From: Phorcus lineatus
Lineage: Eukaryota; Mollusca; Gastropoda; Trochida; Trochidae
DNA: 64,000 bases
Assembly (NCBI GenBank): GCA_921293015.1
Contig: OV121085.1
Coordinates: 15,029,731-15,093,730, forward strand
Direction: 5' to 3'
In this document: positions 46,126-59,700 of the stretch, piece by piece
Layout of the letters: each line of letters starts with the position of its first letter
Numbering within the stretch: position 1 is the stretch's first letter
Notes under the pieces: model-generated
What the model saw: only the letters and a program-made list of their open reading frames with translations
What the model was told of the DNA's origin: nothing
Database searches by the model: none
Translations under genes and position numbers: made by a program

Positions 46126-47560
46126 TCACGTGAACCTGATGTTTCGAATACATTCCAAGTATTTCCGTAGTGAACATAAACTAATAATGACAAGAGTTAT
46201 CATTTGCAATTTCATTTAATGATTACTCCCTTTTTTATTCAAATACAACAAACGCTCATTGACAGGAAAGTTACTTCCGGTATTTTGACAGGGCATGGTG
46301 CAGAGAAACGTGGTCGGCTTTTTATTTTTAATGTTGTTGCCTGTTCGCAGCTGGGAAAGATGCACTCTTTAGGTGAATGTCATTATTTGATGCATAGACT
46401 TTGATGATATATGTATTTAATGTTTTAAGTGTCTAAAAATATTGAATTTATGATGATTATGTCATGCCGCATTGCGGTAACTTTGCTTAGGACGATTCCA
46501 TTTCATTTACGTAGGGGTATTTACTATTTGAGTTTTTCTATGCATTTATTTTGAATTATGATTGCTATAGATTTAAAACCCTAAACTATACATTTTTTGT
46601 CTGCTGATTTTAGCGTGACAAAAATAATGTACAACCTGTCACCCCTAATTACGGAAGGTTTCATTTTGTATGCGAGCCGTCGTTTCCCTCTTCTAGTCGA
46701 CCCCTTTCCCCCTGATCTTTCCACTCTCTTTTGGATGCTTGTCATCCACGTGTTTAATAACTGAAATATTGTTCAAAGCACGTTAAACTCCATCTCACCC
46801 ACTCCTTCCAGTGCATTGTTTACAATGTTACAGGTTTCAAGCGTGAAGTATCTTGTAGAATTAAATGAGTGGATTTTAAAGAGAGTTTACATTTGAATTC
46901 AATTTATATTACTGCTCATTGACAAGAAAATAGTTTTTCAATGAAACGTAGGTATTAATTCTGGAATTTAAAGTTTTATCAATCTTTTATAATTTGCTTA
47001 TATCGACACGATTTATGGCAATTTGAAGAGGGCTTTAATATAGTCAGAGTTTGTTTGAGACTTGTATAAAGCAGGTCGTTTCAAAAAGATCATTTTAATG
47101 ATGTGAATGTTTGAGAAAATTAGCATATTTTATCATTGTAATGAAACATATGTTTTTTGTACTTTCAGAATATTCGTTTATGCCTGTACTAAGGAATAAA
47201 CACATTATAGAGACACCAGCTTCGAACTCTTTGTTACTTGTTTTCACACCACCTGAGTCCCATTCATAAATACGATTTTCTACTGGACATTGAACTTGTG
47301 GATAGTAATTTTCCTTCATATCAGGTCTCTTGGTGATTGGCCTCCCCAACAAAAACCTCTTAATTCTGATAGCCTTATCAATCAAATTGAGATCGAATTG
47401 GATGGACTTTCTAAGAGATAGCTAAAGGATTAAACTCATATATGATATTCAAGGTCGGGTTCTCAAAGAACGTTGATGACACAAGACAAAACCATCTTAA
47501 TGAAACATATAATTGAGTTTTAAGATGAGAGAATTATAAAACAGCTGCATATTTTCAGAG
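46126..47560. other. 1.4-kb insertion splitting the Gypsy protease region
   Basis: Gypsy-like coding sequence stops after FLSESFF and resumes at KDYDKLINKP. The AT-rich DNA in between contains a SINE 3' part at about 46,690-46,805 and no recognised protein. A 96-codon minus-strand frame at 47,095-47,385 has no known domain. Confidence 0.55.
46690..46805 (+). mobile_element. SINE 3' part
   Basis: ATAACTGAAATATTG, CAAAGCACGTTAAACTCC, then ATCTCACCCACTCC. This matches the 3' end of the SINE at 716-1,004 (AAGTGAAATAATCTCG, AAAGCGGCGTTAAACACC, CTCACC tail). Confidence 0.65.
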
Positions 47561-47564
47561 AAAG

Positions 47565-48640
47565 ACTATGACAAACTTATTAACAAGCCTACTCTTTATC
47601 CTCCTAAGAGTAAGTTGACTGGATATTCTGAGGAGCGCATTCATGTCACTGGACAGTGTTCTGCTGAGGTAGTACACAAGAATGTTAGGAAAACTTTAAC
47701 CTTTGCTATCACATCTGGAGATCGTCAATCGATTCTTGGATTAAGAGCCTGTGATGACCTCATCCTTGTTAAGCGTGTTCTTACGGTTGACTCAAATAGC
47801 CCTTCTTATAGACTTTCAGTATTGCAGGAGTATTCAGATGTGTTTCAAGGTTTTGGATGTCTACCTGGTGAGCACCATATCAAGGTTGATACCGAAGTTC
47901 CGCCTGTTGCTCAAGCTTGTTGGCGTGTCCCATTTGCTCTTCATGACAGACTGAAGGCCGAGCTTGCGCGAATGGAGAAACTCGAAGTTTTTACTCCTGT
48001 TGATGAAGTAACTGACTGGGTGAGTCCTCTTGTCATAGTTGAGAAAAAGAATAAGCAGTTGCGAGTTTGCTTAGACCTGAACAGGGCCATTAAAAGAGAG
48101 CATTTTAAACTGCCTACTCGAGATGAAATTATGTCCAAGTTCTATCATGCCTAGGTATTCTCTAAGTTGGATGCCTCTTCACGATTTTGGCAGTTAAAGC
48201 TAGATGAACACAGCTCAAACTATGCACGTTTATTACACCTTTTGGACGATACAGGTTTTTGAGATTACCATTTGGCATATCATCAGCTCCAGAAGTATAC
48301 CACAAAACTGTTCATGCTTTGTTTGATTCTGTTGAAGGCGTCGATACCTCAATGGATGATGTCATTGTTTCTGGTGCGACAGTACAGGAACATGACGAAA
48401 TGCTGTTCAAGGTTCTAGATATCGCAAGAAAGCAAAACTTGAAACTTAATCCTGATAAATGTGTGTTCAGGGTTTCAGAGCTCACTTTCCTTGGTGACAT
48501 TGTATGCTGTGACGGAGTTAAACCAGACAGCAAGAAAGTTGAGGCGATCCTGTCCATGCCTCAACCACAGTCAAAGAAGGATATACAAAGGTTCTTAGGC
48601 ATGGTGAACTATTTGGGCAAGGCCATTCCGAATTTGTCTG
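47565..48640 (+). pseudogene. Gypsy reverse transcriptase
   Basis: Starts with the protease-RT linker (KLTGYSEERIHVTGQ). RT motifs: FGCLPGEHHI, WVSPLVIVEKKNKQLRVCLD and FSKLDASSRFWQLKLD, with a stop at 48,154 just before FSKLDA. Two more lesions follow near 48,230-48,260. It then reads MRLPFGISSAPEVY and TSMDDVIVSG. The catalytic box is SMDD where Y-x-DD is expected, which should impair polymerisation. It ends FLGMVNYLGKAIPNLS. Confidence 0.85.
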
Positions 48641-49080
48641 AGAAATCTCAACCTCTCAGAGAATTACTTGAGAAACAGATCAAGGTTTCCTCTGACGCAT
48701 CGCAGAATGGTTTTGGTGCAGTTCTGCTGCAGAAGCATGGAGAAGACTGGTTGCCGGTTGCATATGCCTCTAGAGCACTCACATGTGCTGAAACAGGGTA
48801 CGCACAAATAGAAAAGGAAATGCTTTCCATTACATTTGCTTGTGAACGGTTTCACCAGTTTGTGTATGGTCAGACTGTGTCTGTTGAAACTGACCATAAG
48901 CCTTTGGTCGCCATATTCAATAAATCGCTGAATGAATGTCCCTTGAGGATTCAAAGACTCATGCTCAGAATGCAGAGGTGTGATGTGAAAGTTGAATACA
49001 CACCTGGTAAATATATGTTTACAGCTGACGCTCTCTCCCGTTCTTGTTCAACTAACAGTACCGATGTGACGTCATCCTCG
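48641..49080 (+). pseudogene. Gypsy RNase H region
   Basis: LRELLEKQIKVSSDASQNGF, GAVLLQ, AYASRALTCAETGYAQIEKE, CERFHQFVYG and VETDHKPLVAI. LRELL joins almost directly to KVSSDAS. In intact Gypsy elements a linker of about 25-40 residues lies here, so an in-frame deletion is likely. RNase H normally removes the RNA strand during reverse transcription. Confidence 0.8.
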
Positions 49081-50264
49081 GAGGAGTGTGTCCAGGCCTA
49101 TGTTGATATAGTGTTTCCGTCTCTTCCGGTGTCAAGACATCGCTATGAAGAATTACGGGCTGAGACAAACAAGGACAAGACCATGGACATATTGAAGTCA
49201 ATATTACAGACTGGTTGGCCTGATCGTAGAAATGCATGCCCGCCAGAGGTCTGTGAGTACTGGAATGTCAGAGATGAGTTGAATGTTGTAAATGATGTAG
49301 TTTACAAGGGGAACAGGGTCGTCGTACCAACTTTGTTGAGGCGATACATGCTTGACAAAATTAATTAAGTCATCTGGGTATAGAAAAGTGTAAACGCCGA
49401 GCTCGCGAGTGTTTGTTTTGGCCAAGAATGAACAATGATATAACTAATCTGTTAATGACTTGCTCCACATGTCTCAACCACAGGCATCGACAACAACCGC
49501 TACCTCTACAGCCACATCAAGAGGTCTCACGTCCGTGGCAGAAGGTAGCTGCAGACCTATGGTGTTGTGAAGGAAACGACTATCTGGTAATTGTGGACTA
49601 CCTATCAAACTTTCCTGAAGTGTGCACTTTATCAAAATGACACACTGTCATTTTCGCACTTAATACAGTATTTGCAAGACATGGCGTCCCGGACGTGCTG
49701 TTCACTGATAATGGGCCACAGTTCCGCAGCCGAGAATTTCAGATGTTCACACATGACTGGGATTTCGTTCATGCAACTCCCAGTCCCAATTACCCACAGT
49801 CAAATGGGCTGGCTGAAAAGACTGTACAAATTGTGAAGCGAATCATCCTGAAGGAACGCGATCCACACATGGGATTACTTGTTTATCGCAGCACGCCGCT
49901 GGACAGTGGTCAATCTCCAGCGCAGATACTCATGGGGAGGCGTCTGCAAGTTAACCTACCAGTTCATGATGATCTGCTGAAAGTTCGACGTTCTGGTAAG
50001 GTTTTGAGACACAAGCGAAAGCAGACGAGAGTTTTACCATAATTGAAGCCAGGATACAGAGTTGCAGTTTGCAATGATCAGCGCAAAGATTGGGCGACGC
50101 GAGGCACGGTCGTCGAAGAAGTTGCAACTAGATCCTACCACATCCAGACTGATGCTGGCAAGTTATTCCAACGGAATCGCAGAGACCTCCTACTGACACC
50201 CCCAGCTTTTGATGTAGAGTCGACCCCAAGACTAGCGACCCCGTCCGATGAGACTTGGTATTAA
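49081..50264 (+). pseudogene. Gypsy integrase
   Basis: The HHCC zinc-binding region is split by a stop at about 49,366 and a frameshift near 49,410. It then reads CLFWPRMNNDITNLLMTCST and CLNHRHRQQPL. Core domain: D in KVAADLWCCEG, a stop after EVCTLSK, D in LFTDNGPQFRS, and E in SNGLAEKTVQ. The C-terminal part reads LKPGYRVAV, DWATRGTVVEE and a basic end. It would insert the DNA copy into the genome but has at least three lesions. Confidence 0.85.
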
Positions 50265-50318
50265 TTGTTAATTATAAAGTATTGCACGCGTCATAAATTT
50301 GCGTTTGTGTCTTCTTTA

Positions 50319-50328
50319 AGGAGGGAGA
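50319..50328 (+). promoter_or_regulatory. Polypurine tract
   Basis: AGGAGGGAGA immediately before the LTR, the usual plus-strand primer position in LTR retrotransposons. Confidence 0.75.
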
Positions 50329-50501
50329 TGTAATGATATGTTCCCGGTTCATGATGTCATGCTCCCGAACGCCGTGACTCTGCGCGTGCAGTGCATGTTT
50401 ACGCGTTCGCGTATGTCCTTGTAACCTTCAGTACTGTATTAAACGTTGTGATGTCAACAAGTGTCCTCGTCATCTCTCCAGTGTACGTCCTTAATGTTAC
50501 A
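50329..50501 (+). repeat. Gypsy 3' LTR
   Basis: A 173-bp segment with inverted ends TGTAA...TTACA (starts TGTAATGATATG, ends CCTTAATGTTACA), preceded by the polypurine tract. A TATTAAA at about 50,435 could serve as a polyadenylation-like signal. No second copy was seen in the window. Confidence 0.78.
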
Positions 50502-53500
50502 ATGACCCTCCCTCCCTCTTTCAAAGTACCTGGATCCGCCAGAAGTCCAACATATGTTATTTAGCTACTCTAAGTACGTAACTACTGTATTATAATAAGC
50601 TTTTATACTCTACCTGAACCTAGAATCACACCAATCATTAACAGCATACACATATGAGCAAGCATCTTCATATTACATTATCCCTTCAAGATTCACTATC
50701 AAATGAGGTAAATTGTAACTGCCTTGAAGATATACTGACATATTGCCAGGGACCAAATATATACCCTATTTGTACATTCATCGCCTAGGTTGCTGTTTAA
50801 TATAATGGTGGAAATGTACACTGATATCATTGAGTCAACAAGAGTTTTATTCTAAATGTTGATCTGTTATTCTCCACATTTTCTGTAAGGAATCAATCAG
50901 TAACGGGGTGAATGTAGGAAACATTATTTAAATGTAATACCCTTTTGTATTAGTATTCAAAAGAAAGGATGAATGCGTCAAGTTACGATTATTCGTATTC
51001 AAAGGCCTGTGTTACATAACACGTGTTCAATCTTGATCAAAGTATCACTTTCGTTTATGAATAAAAGTAGTGTGAATGAATATGGTAATCATTTTCTAAA
51101 TGCGTTTTACTAAACATATTCATCACCTTAATACACATTTCAGTTTAAGGGCATACATATGAACATTACTTTATTTATTATGCATTCCTCTTCCGTGAGT
51201 GTACTCGGAAATGCTTTATGAAAATGGTTATCAGCACAGATATTATTAAATTAAAAACCATTACTTTTAGCATTTAGGTTTTAAATACATTCAAGCTGGC
51301 GTACGAAATATACCTTATTACACCGTTAACCTTTACATTTAGGTGAGTGATTTTGTGGATTTTTACTCAAACAGAAATGATACAATCTTTTTTATCTCGC
51401 TATTTAAAGTAATGTTATAAGCATATTTTACAAATATGCACTGCACATTTAGTAATGCGAATGTGACCAATGTGATGACAGATGATAGATAGCTTTAGAT
51501 ATTATTTAGATTAAAATTTCATCAATAACATTTTTAGAGTAAATTCATATCTATACAGAACTTCACGAAAAAGTTTAATAGCAGTTTCCAATACAGCAAT
51601 GAATCAACGTTAAGTGACTGAAGCTTCGTGAAACCAACTTACATATTCACTCAATTGCAATCTATTTAGTTATTATTTTTCACGTAATTCAGTTAAAAAT
51701 TACAGACCATAACTTTACTTCGTCAAGTGTGTGAGGGTGTTTATGCAAAGAATTAAGTTAGATTTCATGTCTTTATCATTCATTAACATCTCACAGATTA
51801 ACCTCTTGTGAAGAATTTTATGACATGACATACGTATAGTAATCCAAAGGGATTGAAAGTACCACAAATGTAGAAAAGGTTATCACGTCGAAAATACATT
51901 TTAAAATGCCAACCTTTCCTATAAGATTAACATCACACAAACTGCTTTGGGTCTTCTCCATTCTTTGTGCATAACGTGAAGACCCACATAAGAGTATCAA
52001 ACAAGGAACGAAATCAATTCAGGGCAGTGCCTCTATTCTACCATTCAGCTATTATGAGTTACCTACTTCCTTGTAGGGAAGGCTTTCTTCAGGTCACGTC
52101 AGCACACATGTATAGTTCCTAATGGCGTTTCCTATTTGTATACTCCCATTGAAAATATTTCTTATCCAGGCTATAAAGAGTTTGTTGCTTAACAGAACGA
52201 CGTACACAACGGCTGGCTTAAAATCGGTAAACATGACACACCCAATGTATCTATTGTGAGACTTTATGATCCTAAATCTTTAAGTAAAATGATAACAAAA
52301 GGAGAATATGACTCAAACTGCTTGTCATTAATAACATTCTATAAATAATTACAATGAATATATTTTATTCAAAAGTTTGAACATATAGGGAATTATATGT
52401 GAAACTTTGAGATTGACCGAAACGTTTTGAAAGTATGATTAATGAAACAATGATTCAAATACTAAATTCTAATCGTCATACAAACTTCCTAATTTTCATG
52501 GTTATTACTTACATCCTATTCTAAATCCAAACATATATCATCCTTTTTGTAAGCATATTCATAAATTGATTTCCTGCTTGTACTTCATACCTGATGTATG
52601 TGTGAACTGTTATGTGTGAAGATATTTAGAGACAAAGATAACTTTTCTACGCGTATCTATTTATTTTTTAGATGCATTTGATACGATTTCAGATGCACGG
52701 CAATATTGTGTTCTTAACAATATATGAAGCTTAAAAGTCAAGGCTTATATTCTAAACCATTATGATGATATGACGAATTCTGTTTCAATTAGTGTTTAGT
52801 TGTGATTATTCAGCTGCGACGATTGACAATACACGTATTGTAAGTACATTTACCTTTATTATTTAAATACCATTTAAAGATGCGCTAATAATAAGCAGTA
52901 GCTTAATAACAGCTAGTTTGACCTCGATTTTTTGTATATGGCTCTGATTAATGTTATTTCTTTGATAAACACAAGTCTTTAACAACAGGACCTGGAATTA
53001 AACAAGTTCGTGTACCTTTCGTAACGAGTCCCTTGCAAATCAGGAAACATGGCAAGGACTGATCGTACCAACGTTTATCCAACTGTTGCCCACGAAGCCT
53101 GGCAGTCGAATTTGTCACAGAAAATTTACTTGTCGGTCTTTCTTTGAGGGTGTGCTTTCGAATCCAACATGGGACTTGGCCCGAAAAGTACAAGAATTAG
53201 TATTTTTACAAATAAAGTGATCCAATAATATCCCTTCACGTTTTTTTTCCATAAGTCCATGGCACATATTTTGTTATACATTAACCTTGGGAGAATATGT
53301 GAATACATATCAATCGTAGAATGTAAAATCAGCATAACAACTGCTTTATCTCAATTTTATTCCAAATGATGTTTAGCCCATTCAATGGATGCACAACTGC
53401 AAGTGGAGATATCGATATTGATAAAACAAAATGATTTTGGAAATTAAGTGAATGACATAAACAAAACATACATTTGTTTTTGTCACATTATTATGAATCT

Positions 53501-56500
53501 GCAAGTCGATCAATTTTTTAATAACTGCATTACAAGGTCTTGTCAATGCCTAGTCTTGGTGAACTGTTGGTACACTAACATTTTTATTTACAACCCTTAT
53601 GAAGAGCATTCAAATCAATAGCAAGAAATATTAATTCGGACAAGTTTCACAATGAAGCTAGTAAGTGGAGATTTACGAGCCTTAAACAAAATCGGTTATT
53701 TAACAGGTGGGTGAAGATCATTCAGATGAGAGCTAACAGATCAGGAAGGAAAGGAAATGGGTTGGGTAAACAGGTGGGAAAATGTTAAGTGTGATATTCA
53801 ATCATTGTTATGCTTGAGAATACAATTTCTTGAAGATATAACTTCATTTAAAAGATTCCAATTTCACTAGTAAATATTTCTATACCAGGGTCTGACGAGT
53901 TGTATGTTTTGATGATGTGATTGATTATTATAGACAAAACAAATTTGATATGATATCGTTCATATTACTCTTCTCTTTGTTGGCTATCTGTCTGAGCATA
54001 AGTTCTAACATGAAAACCTTCTGTGATGTACGCCAAAACCTTAAGTTTCATTCATCATCTACAAAACACACAAAATACATATCCAAACACTACCAGTGAG
54101 GAATGGAGCAAACATTGACTGAAGAGTAAGTGTATAAACAATGTTCTGTTTCCAGTTTGCTGGTAACATGGCTCTGAATGCTTTGCCACATTTAGGTATA
54201 CTCAATACTGAATGGTCTCGCCTGTGTCAGTTCTTAACATATCTTGAATAATGCGATCAAAATTGTCTGTACTTGATGATTTTCTAATACTGAAATGGAT
54301 ATTAATATTCAAATAGAACTGACCACCAAACTCGTTGTTTTTACCGTTTAAATCTTAATTATGCGCTTCCAAATTTTGTGTCAACGATATTTCCAGTCGT
54401 TTAGGTTGCATCTGGTTCTTTGGGTCTGTTACGCTTCGACGACACTACACTGACCAAAAGAATGGCAACATGTAGTATGATTAAACGTTGGAGGGTCGCA
54501 GAAACCATATACAAAAGCTTAGGTTGTTGCTAAGACGATATATAAATTATTATATAAGCAATAAAACACTGATGTTATCTTTCATTTTTTTCAGTCATTT
54601 GTCTGTAATGTAAAATGTCTGGGCTCATTCATTTACTTTACTGTCGCTAATCAGACCCTTTATAAAAACATTTTTAATAAATACAACTAAATGTCAGTGC
54701 TTAACGTCATCAACACTTGTAGCTTTTCTACTCGCTTTGACATTGTTAATGGATATTTGAACACAAAAACACAACAATTGATGGCACAACCTTTCATATG
54801 ATCATATCAAATATAGTAAAGAATGATTGACCTTTTTCAGGTTTTATTAATGCTTGTGAATACTTGTGGAAACTATGACAAACTATGGAGTGCAGAAGGT
54901 TTTCTGTACATTGGTACATGTATTATCAATATTATGGATTTCATAACAACAACAAAAGAAAACAACGCAAAACAGACGCCAACCTGTTATTGTACCAGGT
55001 TAGGTAATGATAAAATTCGTAACAGCACGTACATGTGACACTTCATTGTTGACATTTTCTCCATTTTTGGCAAATTTATCACATTTGAAAAAGTCCGATT
55101 TGACCTTTTAAGTAACGTTAGCAGGTTCACCATAATGAATAGTTTGGAAAAGGGATATGCATTAAATAATAAGTTCTGGACTATCCAAACTATAATCTAA
55201 AATGTAAAATAGTGGTACTTATTACATAAACCTTAACGTGGTACATATATTCTAGTGCACAATAATATATGAAAAATGAATAAACTAAGAGACTACTACC
55301 GCAAACACTAGATAATGTTAACAAAAGTGAGAACAAAATACTAAAATTAAATGTTTATAGTTCGGTGTAATAATATGTTATAACTACACTCAAGTCAAAG
55401 ACCCGTGTATAAACTGGTAGATGAAAAATTAGGAGTTCTTCTTTTAGCGACATGCTCATACTTTAAATGAGAAACGACATTTTTCTAATGAGAGGGTTAT
55501 TTTCAAAATTCACACTTGTAGAATCTGTATTTGGAAGTAGATGAATTAGTGATGTAAAAGACCACGGCTAGTTTTGTCAGCCGCCTTCCGAGGGAATTTC
55601 GATGGGGGGGATTAAAAGGCAAGACGAAATCAACGACATCCTTTTCAATTCTCAAGAGTAAACACATAATCAGAAGTTATGATACTAATTATTATCAAGC
55701 CATAATTTGCTGAGTTTGTGTCCGCCAATTGTGACATACATAATGTGTTAAATTGAAAGTAACTATTTGAGGAAGGACATACTGATTTGTTTTAGGGAAA
55801 ATACAAACACAATTTAAATATATTGACAAACTAATATAAATACAAAGAAAAAAAAACGTTTGGCTATCCAACAACATAATTATTTTCGTAAAGTAAAGAA
55901 ATCGTAAAACAATTGAGTAAACTAGGAAAAAATATGATGGCTTTTACATTGTGAAAGAGAAATATTTACCTATCAAAATAAGGAAATCAATCATTATGGT
56001 AAGTCACAGGATTATGATCGAGATCTAGTAATTTTTTACTCTTTATACTTAATAACGCAGTCTGCATAGTTCAAAACGACAGATCAAACGTTCATAGTAC
56101 GGGTTTGAAACATTACAGCCAGTATCCAAAAACACTCAAGTTAACTAGTGGAAAGGCAGAAGCGATAGAAGATGCAAAAGATATAAAGAGATTTTCGTCA
56201 TAAAAAAGGTAGTTATGACGATTTACTGCAGATATTTTCCAGATCAAACAGCTGAGAAAACAAACCATTCGTTGATAAGAAAGTATGATTTCATACACAT
56301 ACGAAATCATGAACAACCTTTATAGTAGAATCTTTCAATTTGATCCTCTCATTTAGAAGCAATACTGCAATTAATTAATTGAAAATGAAGTCAAAAGACA
56401 TCGTGTTTGAGTAAGACAGTGTTAATTTAGTTTCTTAATAACTTAAAGTTACTGCCAACTGATATCTGAACACTCCATTTCATATAGAGACTACGCTGCC

Positions 56501-56516
56501 TTTAGACAAAGGTGTT
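50502..56516. other. Intergenic or intronic sequence, nothing recognised
   Basis: Six kilobases of AT-rich DNA between the Gypsy LTR and the stop codon of receptor copy 2. I found no exon, EGF or FN3 motif, or known repeat. If copy 1 has its own 5' exons, they should lie on the minus strand here or among the transposons at 26-50 kb, but none were recognised. Confidence 0.4.
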
Positions 56517-56769
56517 CTAAGCTTGGGTGTTTTGTATCTTTGCATAGTCATTCTGTCCTACATTACTGTACACAGCCAACTTGTCGTACGTGTTCTCAGA
56601 ACGAGGCGGAGAATCCTCATCGTTGTAGTTGTCAACTTCCGGTCGGCAATCATCGATAACACTCAGTCTGCCTACATCTCCTATCTTCTCGTACGTGTCG
56701 TCTTCTGGGGACGTGTCAGACACGTTCTTTTCACTTCTTTGTGTTTGAGATCTTGGGCGGATGACTTTG
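56517..56769 (-). other. ITAM-like cytoplasmic tail exon, copy 2
   Basis: KVIRPRSQTQR, then DDTYEKIGDVG, an acidic middle, and the array YDKLAVYSNVGQNDYAKI, ending NTQA and TAG. YxxL-x10-YxxI and YSNV are kept, while surrounding residues differ from copy 1 (for example PPRSENTY against PPPPENTY). Confidence 0.78.
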
Positions 56770-59700
56770 CTAAATGACAAATAAAGCATATGTATTCAAA
56801 AAGTGTCGCAAAAAGGCAAATAACATAAACATCATACTGTAAATCATAATTTTTCAGCGTTGTACTTGATTGCATGAAATACCAGGGCTGTACACTGATA
56901 TATGTTTGTATACTGAACTGGCATGGACTTCCGGAATGAACAGCAGAATAGGTGGTTAGCCTTAAAATTCTTAACATATGCCATAAACACCAGATTAGTA
57001 TGTCATAAATATATGTATGTGACCGTTGATAAAAAATCATGAGGTAACAGGTATAACATACATGTAGACCACCAGGAAAACAGCAACCAGCACACCCAAC
57101 ACAACCAGCACAGCAGCTGTGACTATTGCAGCAAATGTTGATAATGGCATGGAGTTATCTGAAAGACACGACAGGCCGTTATGTATTTGACATTTTCTTT
57201 AACAAAATATCAATATTTGATAATTGAAGATATGAACTGGTTGAAGATGAAGAAGTAAGTATTTAATATTAAAGCTCGTGAATGTGTAAGATAATAATGT
57301 GCAGATTACCAGATATCTTGCAATTTTCATAAACTTCTACATACAGTTCAACATTATTGATGAATACATGTTCTGCATATGAGAATATCCAAACCAAGAC
57401 AACATAATAAGAAATACTATCAAAAGGTCAATTTTCCTTTTTACCACTTATGGCAGTTGTAAACTCTACGTAATCTCCTTCTGAACATGACACTCTAGTG
57501 CAGGCAAAGAGCCAAACTCTGCAAACAAATTGAAGTAATATGAATTAATAATTGACCATCACAAAAGACTTACAAATCTTTATTCGAACCATTAAGCCAT
57601 CTTAAGTACCTCGAAAAAAGGTAAACTAAATTTGACTGTAAGGTACCAAGACATTGATACATTTTAATATGAGTGCGAATAAATATACTACTAATCCATG
57701 ATCATTACGTCACTATTGTGTTACCAGAGTCAACTGCTAATTGATTGTTCTGGTCATTTGAAAAGAGGAGGGGAATCTTGTGACTGAACAAAACACATGC
57801 ACACATAAATTCTTCCACTGTGTGACAAAAGTAGTTAGTGTCAAACCCACCTGTAGGTACGGTCAACAGGTAAAGGTCCATTACAGAACCTGTTTTGATC
57901 TTGAACTCCACACCTCTCTTCACCAAGAACAAATCTGATCTCATCTGACGCTGAAAATATTGGCAGTGAGGTATGAAGAGGTACTTCGTTTAATAATATT
58001 TACTATACAAAATCTTAATGAACAGATGAATTTATATTTTTATAGTTTGCAGAGATAAAACAGGGACAATATGACAAATATATAACAAGACTTCGAATCA
58101 TGAAATGTCAAATCTATTGCTTATTAATAATTCATTATTTTAAGCTTGGACTGTTTTCGTTGTGTAACACGTTTTATCATTGAAATGGATTGCATGCTGT
58201 TTCATTATAAAGAACATTTTAAGTATATTAGGAGTCTATCATGTTTGGTAGTGCAGAATGACGTACAACTATTGAATACCTTCTTTGCCCTTCACCCAGT
58301 CATCCTCTGTGGCTCGATACCATGTTGTGAAGCTGACACCAGATGCTTTGTCCCAACTGGGTGATTTGTCAAAGTCATCTGCTGTCCTCATCTCGGCAAC
58401 GTTTCCTGTTTTTAAGTAGCATTTGTTAATCATTAATTTGAGAAGAAATGCAAACATTTTTGTTTGATCAGATATGAATAATTATCACGTGTTTGCTTAC
58501 AGTGTCACATGAATGATAAAATGATCGGTCTCATTTTCATTTTATTTCGGAAACATTATGAATCTCCATGTCAAACTGGCATACACAAGGTAGCGAAATT
58601 ATCTCGACGACCACCTTCATGAGGCTGGACTAAAATGGAAGGCAAGTCAAAATAGTGATTGATTACATCGAACTACTTTATACTGATGAATATAAACATT
58701 TGGTTTGGAACCAATATGTAAAAGAAGCAGTTTCTCCTTTTTTCTCTCAAATGAGTCGATGAAATGTATATGAATTAATGTCAACAACAGCAATATATCC
58801 CTCCGTCTTCGGAAAATAAAGTTGAAAAACAACGGTTTCGAAAAGCCATGGGAATAGGTTGTGACTGAGGATTTGTCACATAATTTATTTTGAAATGGGG
58901 TCAAATGCTGTACAACTGACTTTGACTGCGTCTAAACATTCCTATTCATTTTTATCCCAAAAAGTTCACAAATTAAAACAGAGGCTAGCGTCGGAGAATA
59001 TAATTAGAGCTACCACTACGAGAAAAAAACACCTATGAAAGCGGTGAATTACAAAAATAGTTTTCAAGAGACACAATATTGTAAAAACATTAGTATAAAT
59101 ATCAATCTTTCCCGTATCAAATGAACAAATTAATGTGGGAGTGTGGCATTTCATTGACCAAACAACGCAGTTTAAAATAAAATAAGGCCTACCTATACAA
59201 ATACACACATTGGATGACAAAATATAAAGTAAAGTGTTTAAGGAAGTAAGATACACAATAGAACTCACCTATTGGACAGTCTCCTTTTGCGCACACAAGT
59301 ATTCCACTTTTAACAATCATACCATTTGTGTTATCAAGAAGGCAAGTTGGACATGTAATGAGTCCAACACTCTTTCCAGTTTCTGTTCCGCTCACAATGT
59401 TTATTATTCGTCTTTCAGCAATCACAAATGATGGAGCTGCAAATCGATCGTTCTATTTAAAACTATACGTCGCGAACATTACATCTAGTTTTAACTTGAT
59501 TGTAAAAATATGAACTTGTTTGATCTAATATTGTAGATAGGTATAGATAGATAAAAACTGTTAATATGAAGTCTTCACATATATATGATGGTGTAAACAT
59601 TCACTAGATTTTTATACATTTTAAACAAATATGCACCTAAAGAAATTGACTTACGTCCTGCTGGCATGTACACTTGAATTATAGACGATTTTCCTTTCTG

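Larger units (their letters stand above)
45560..50501 (+). mobile_element. Gypsy/Ty3 LTR retrotransposon, 5'-truncated and broken
   Basis: Plus-strand order: gag remnant, protease, RT, RNase H, integrase, polypurine tract, 3' LTR. No 5' LTR was found; the 5' end abuts the Penelope fragment. Lesions include a 1.4-kb insertion after the protease motif, stops, frameshifts, a changed RT active site and a deletion between RT and RNase H. It is inactive as sequenced. Confidence 0.9.

Noticed and set aside
47095-47385. 96-codon minus-strand ORF as a host exon
   Set aside because: It lies inside an insertion in Gypsy and has no recognisable domain. Splice-like borders were not convincing.
51818-55877. 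Scattered 60-80 codon ORFs between the Gypsy LTR and copy 2
   Set aside because: None shows a domain, a signal peptide or splice consensus consistent with the receptor exons. The number is about what is expected by chance.
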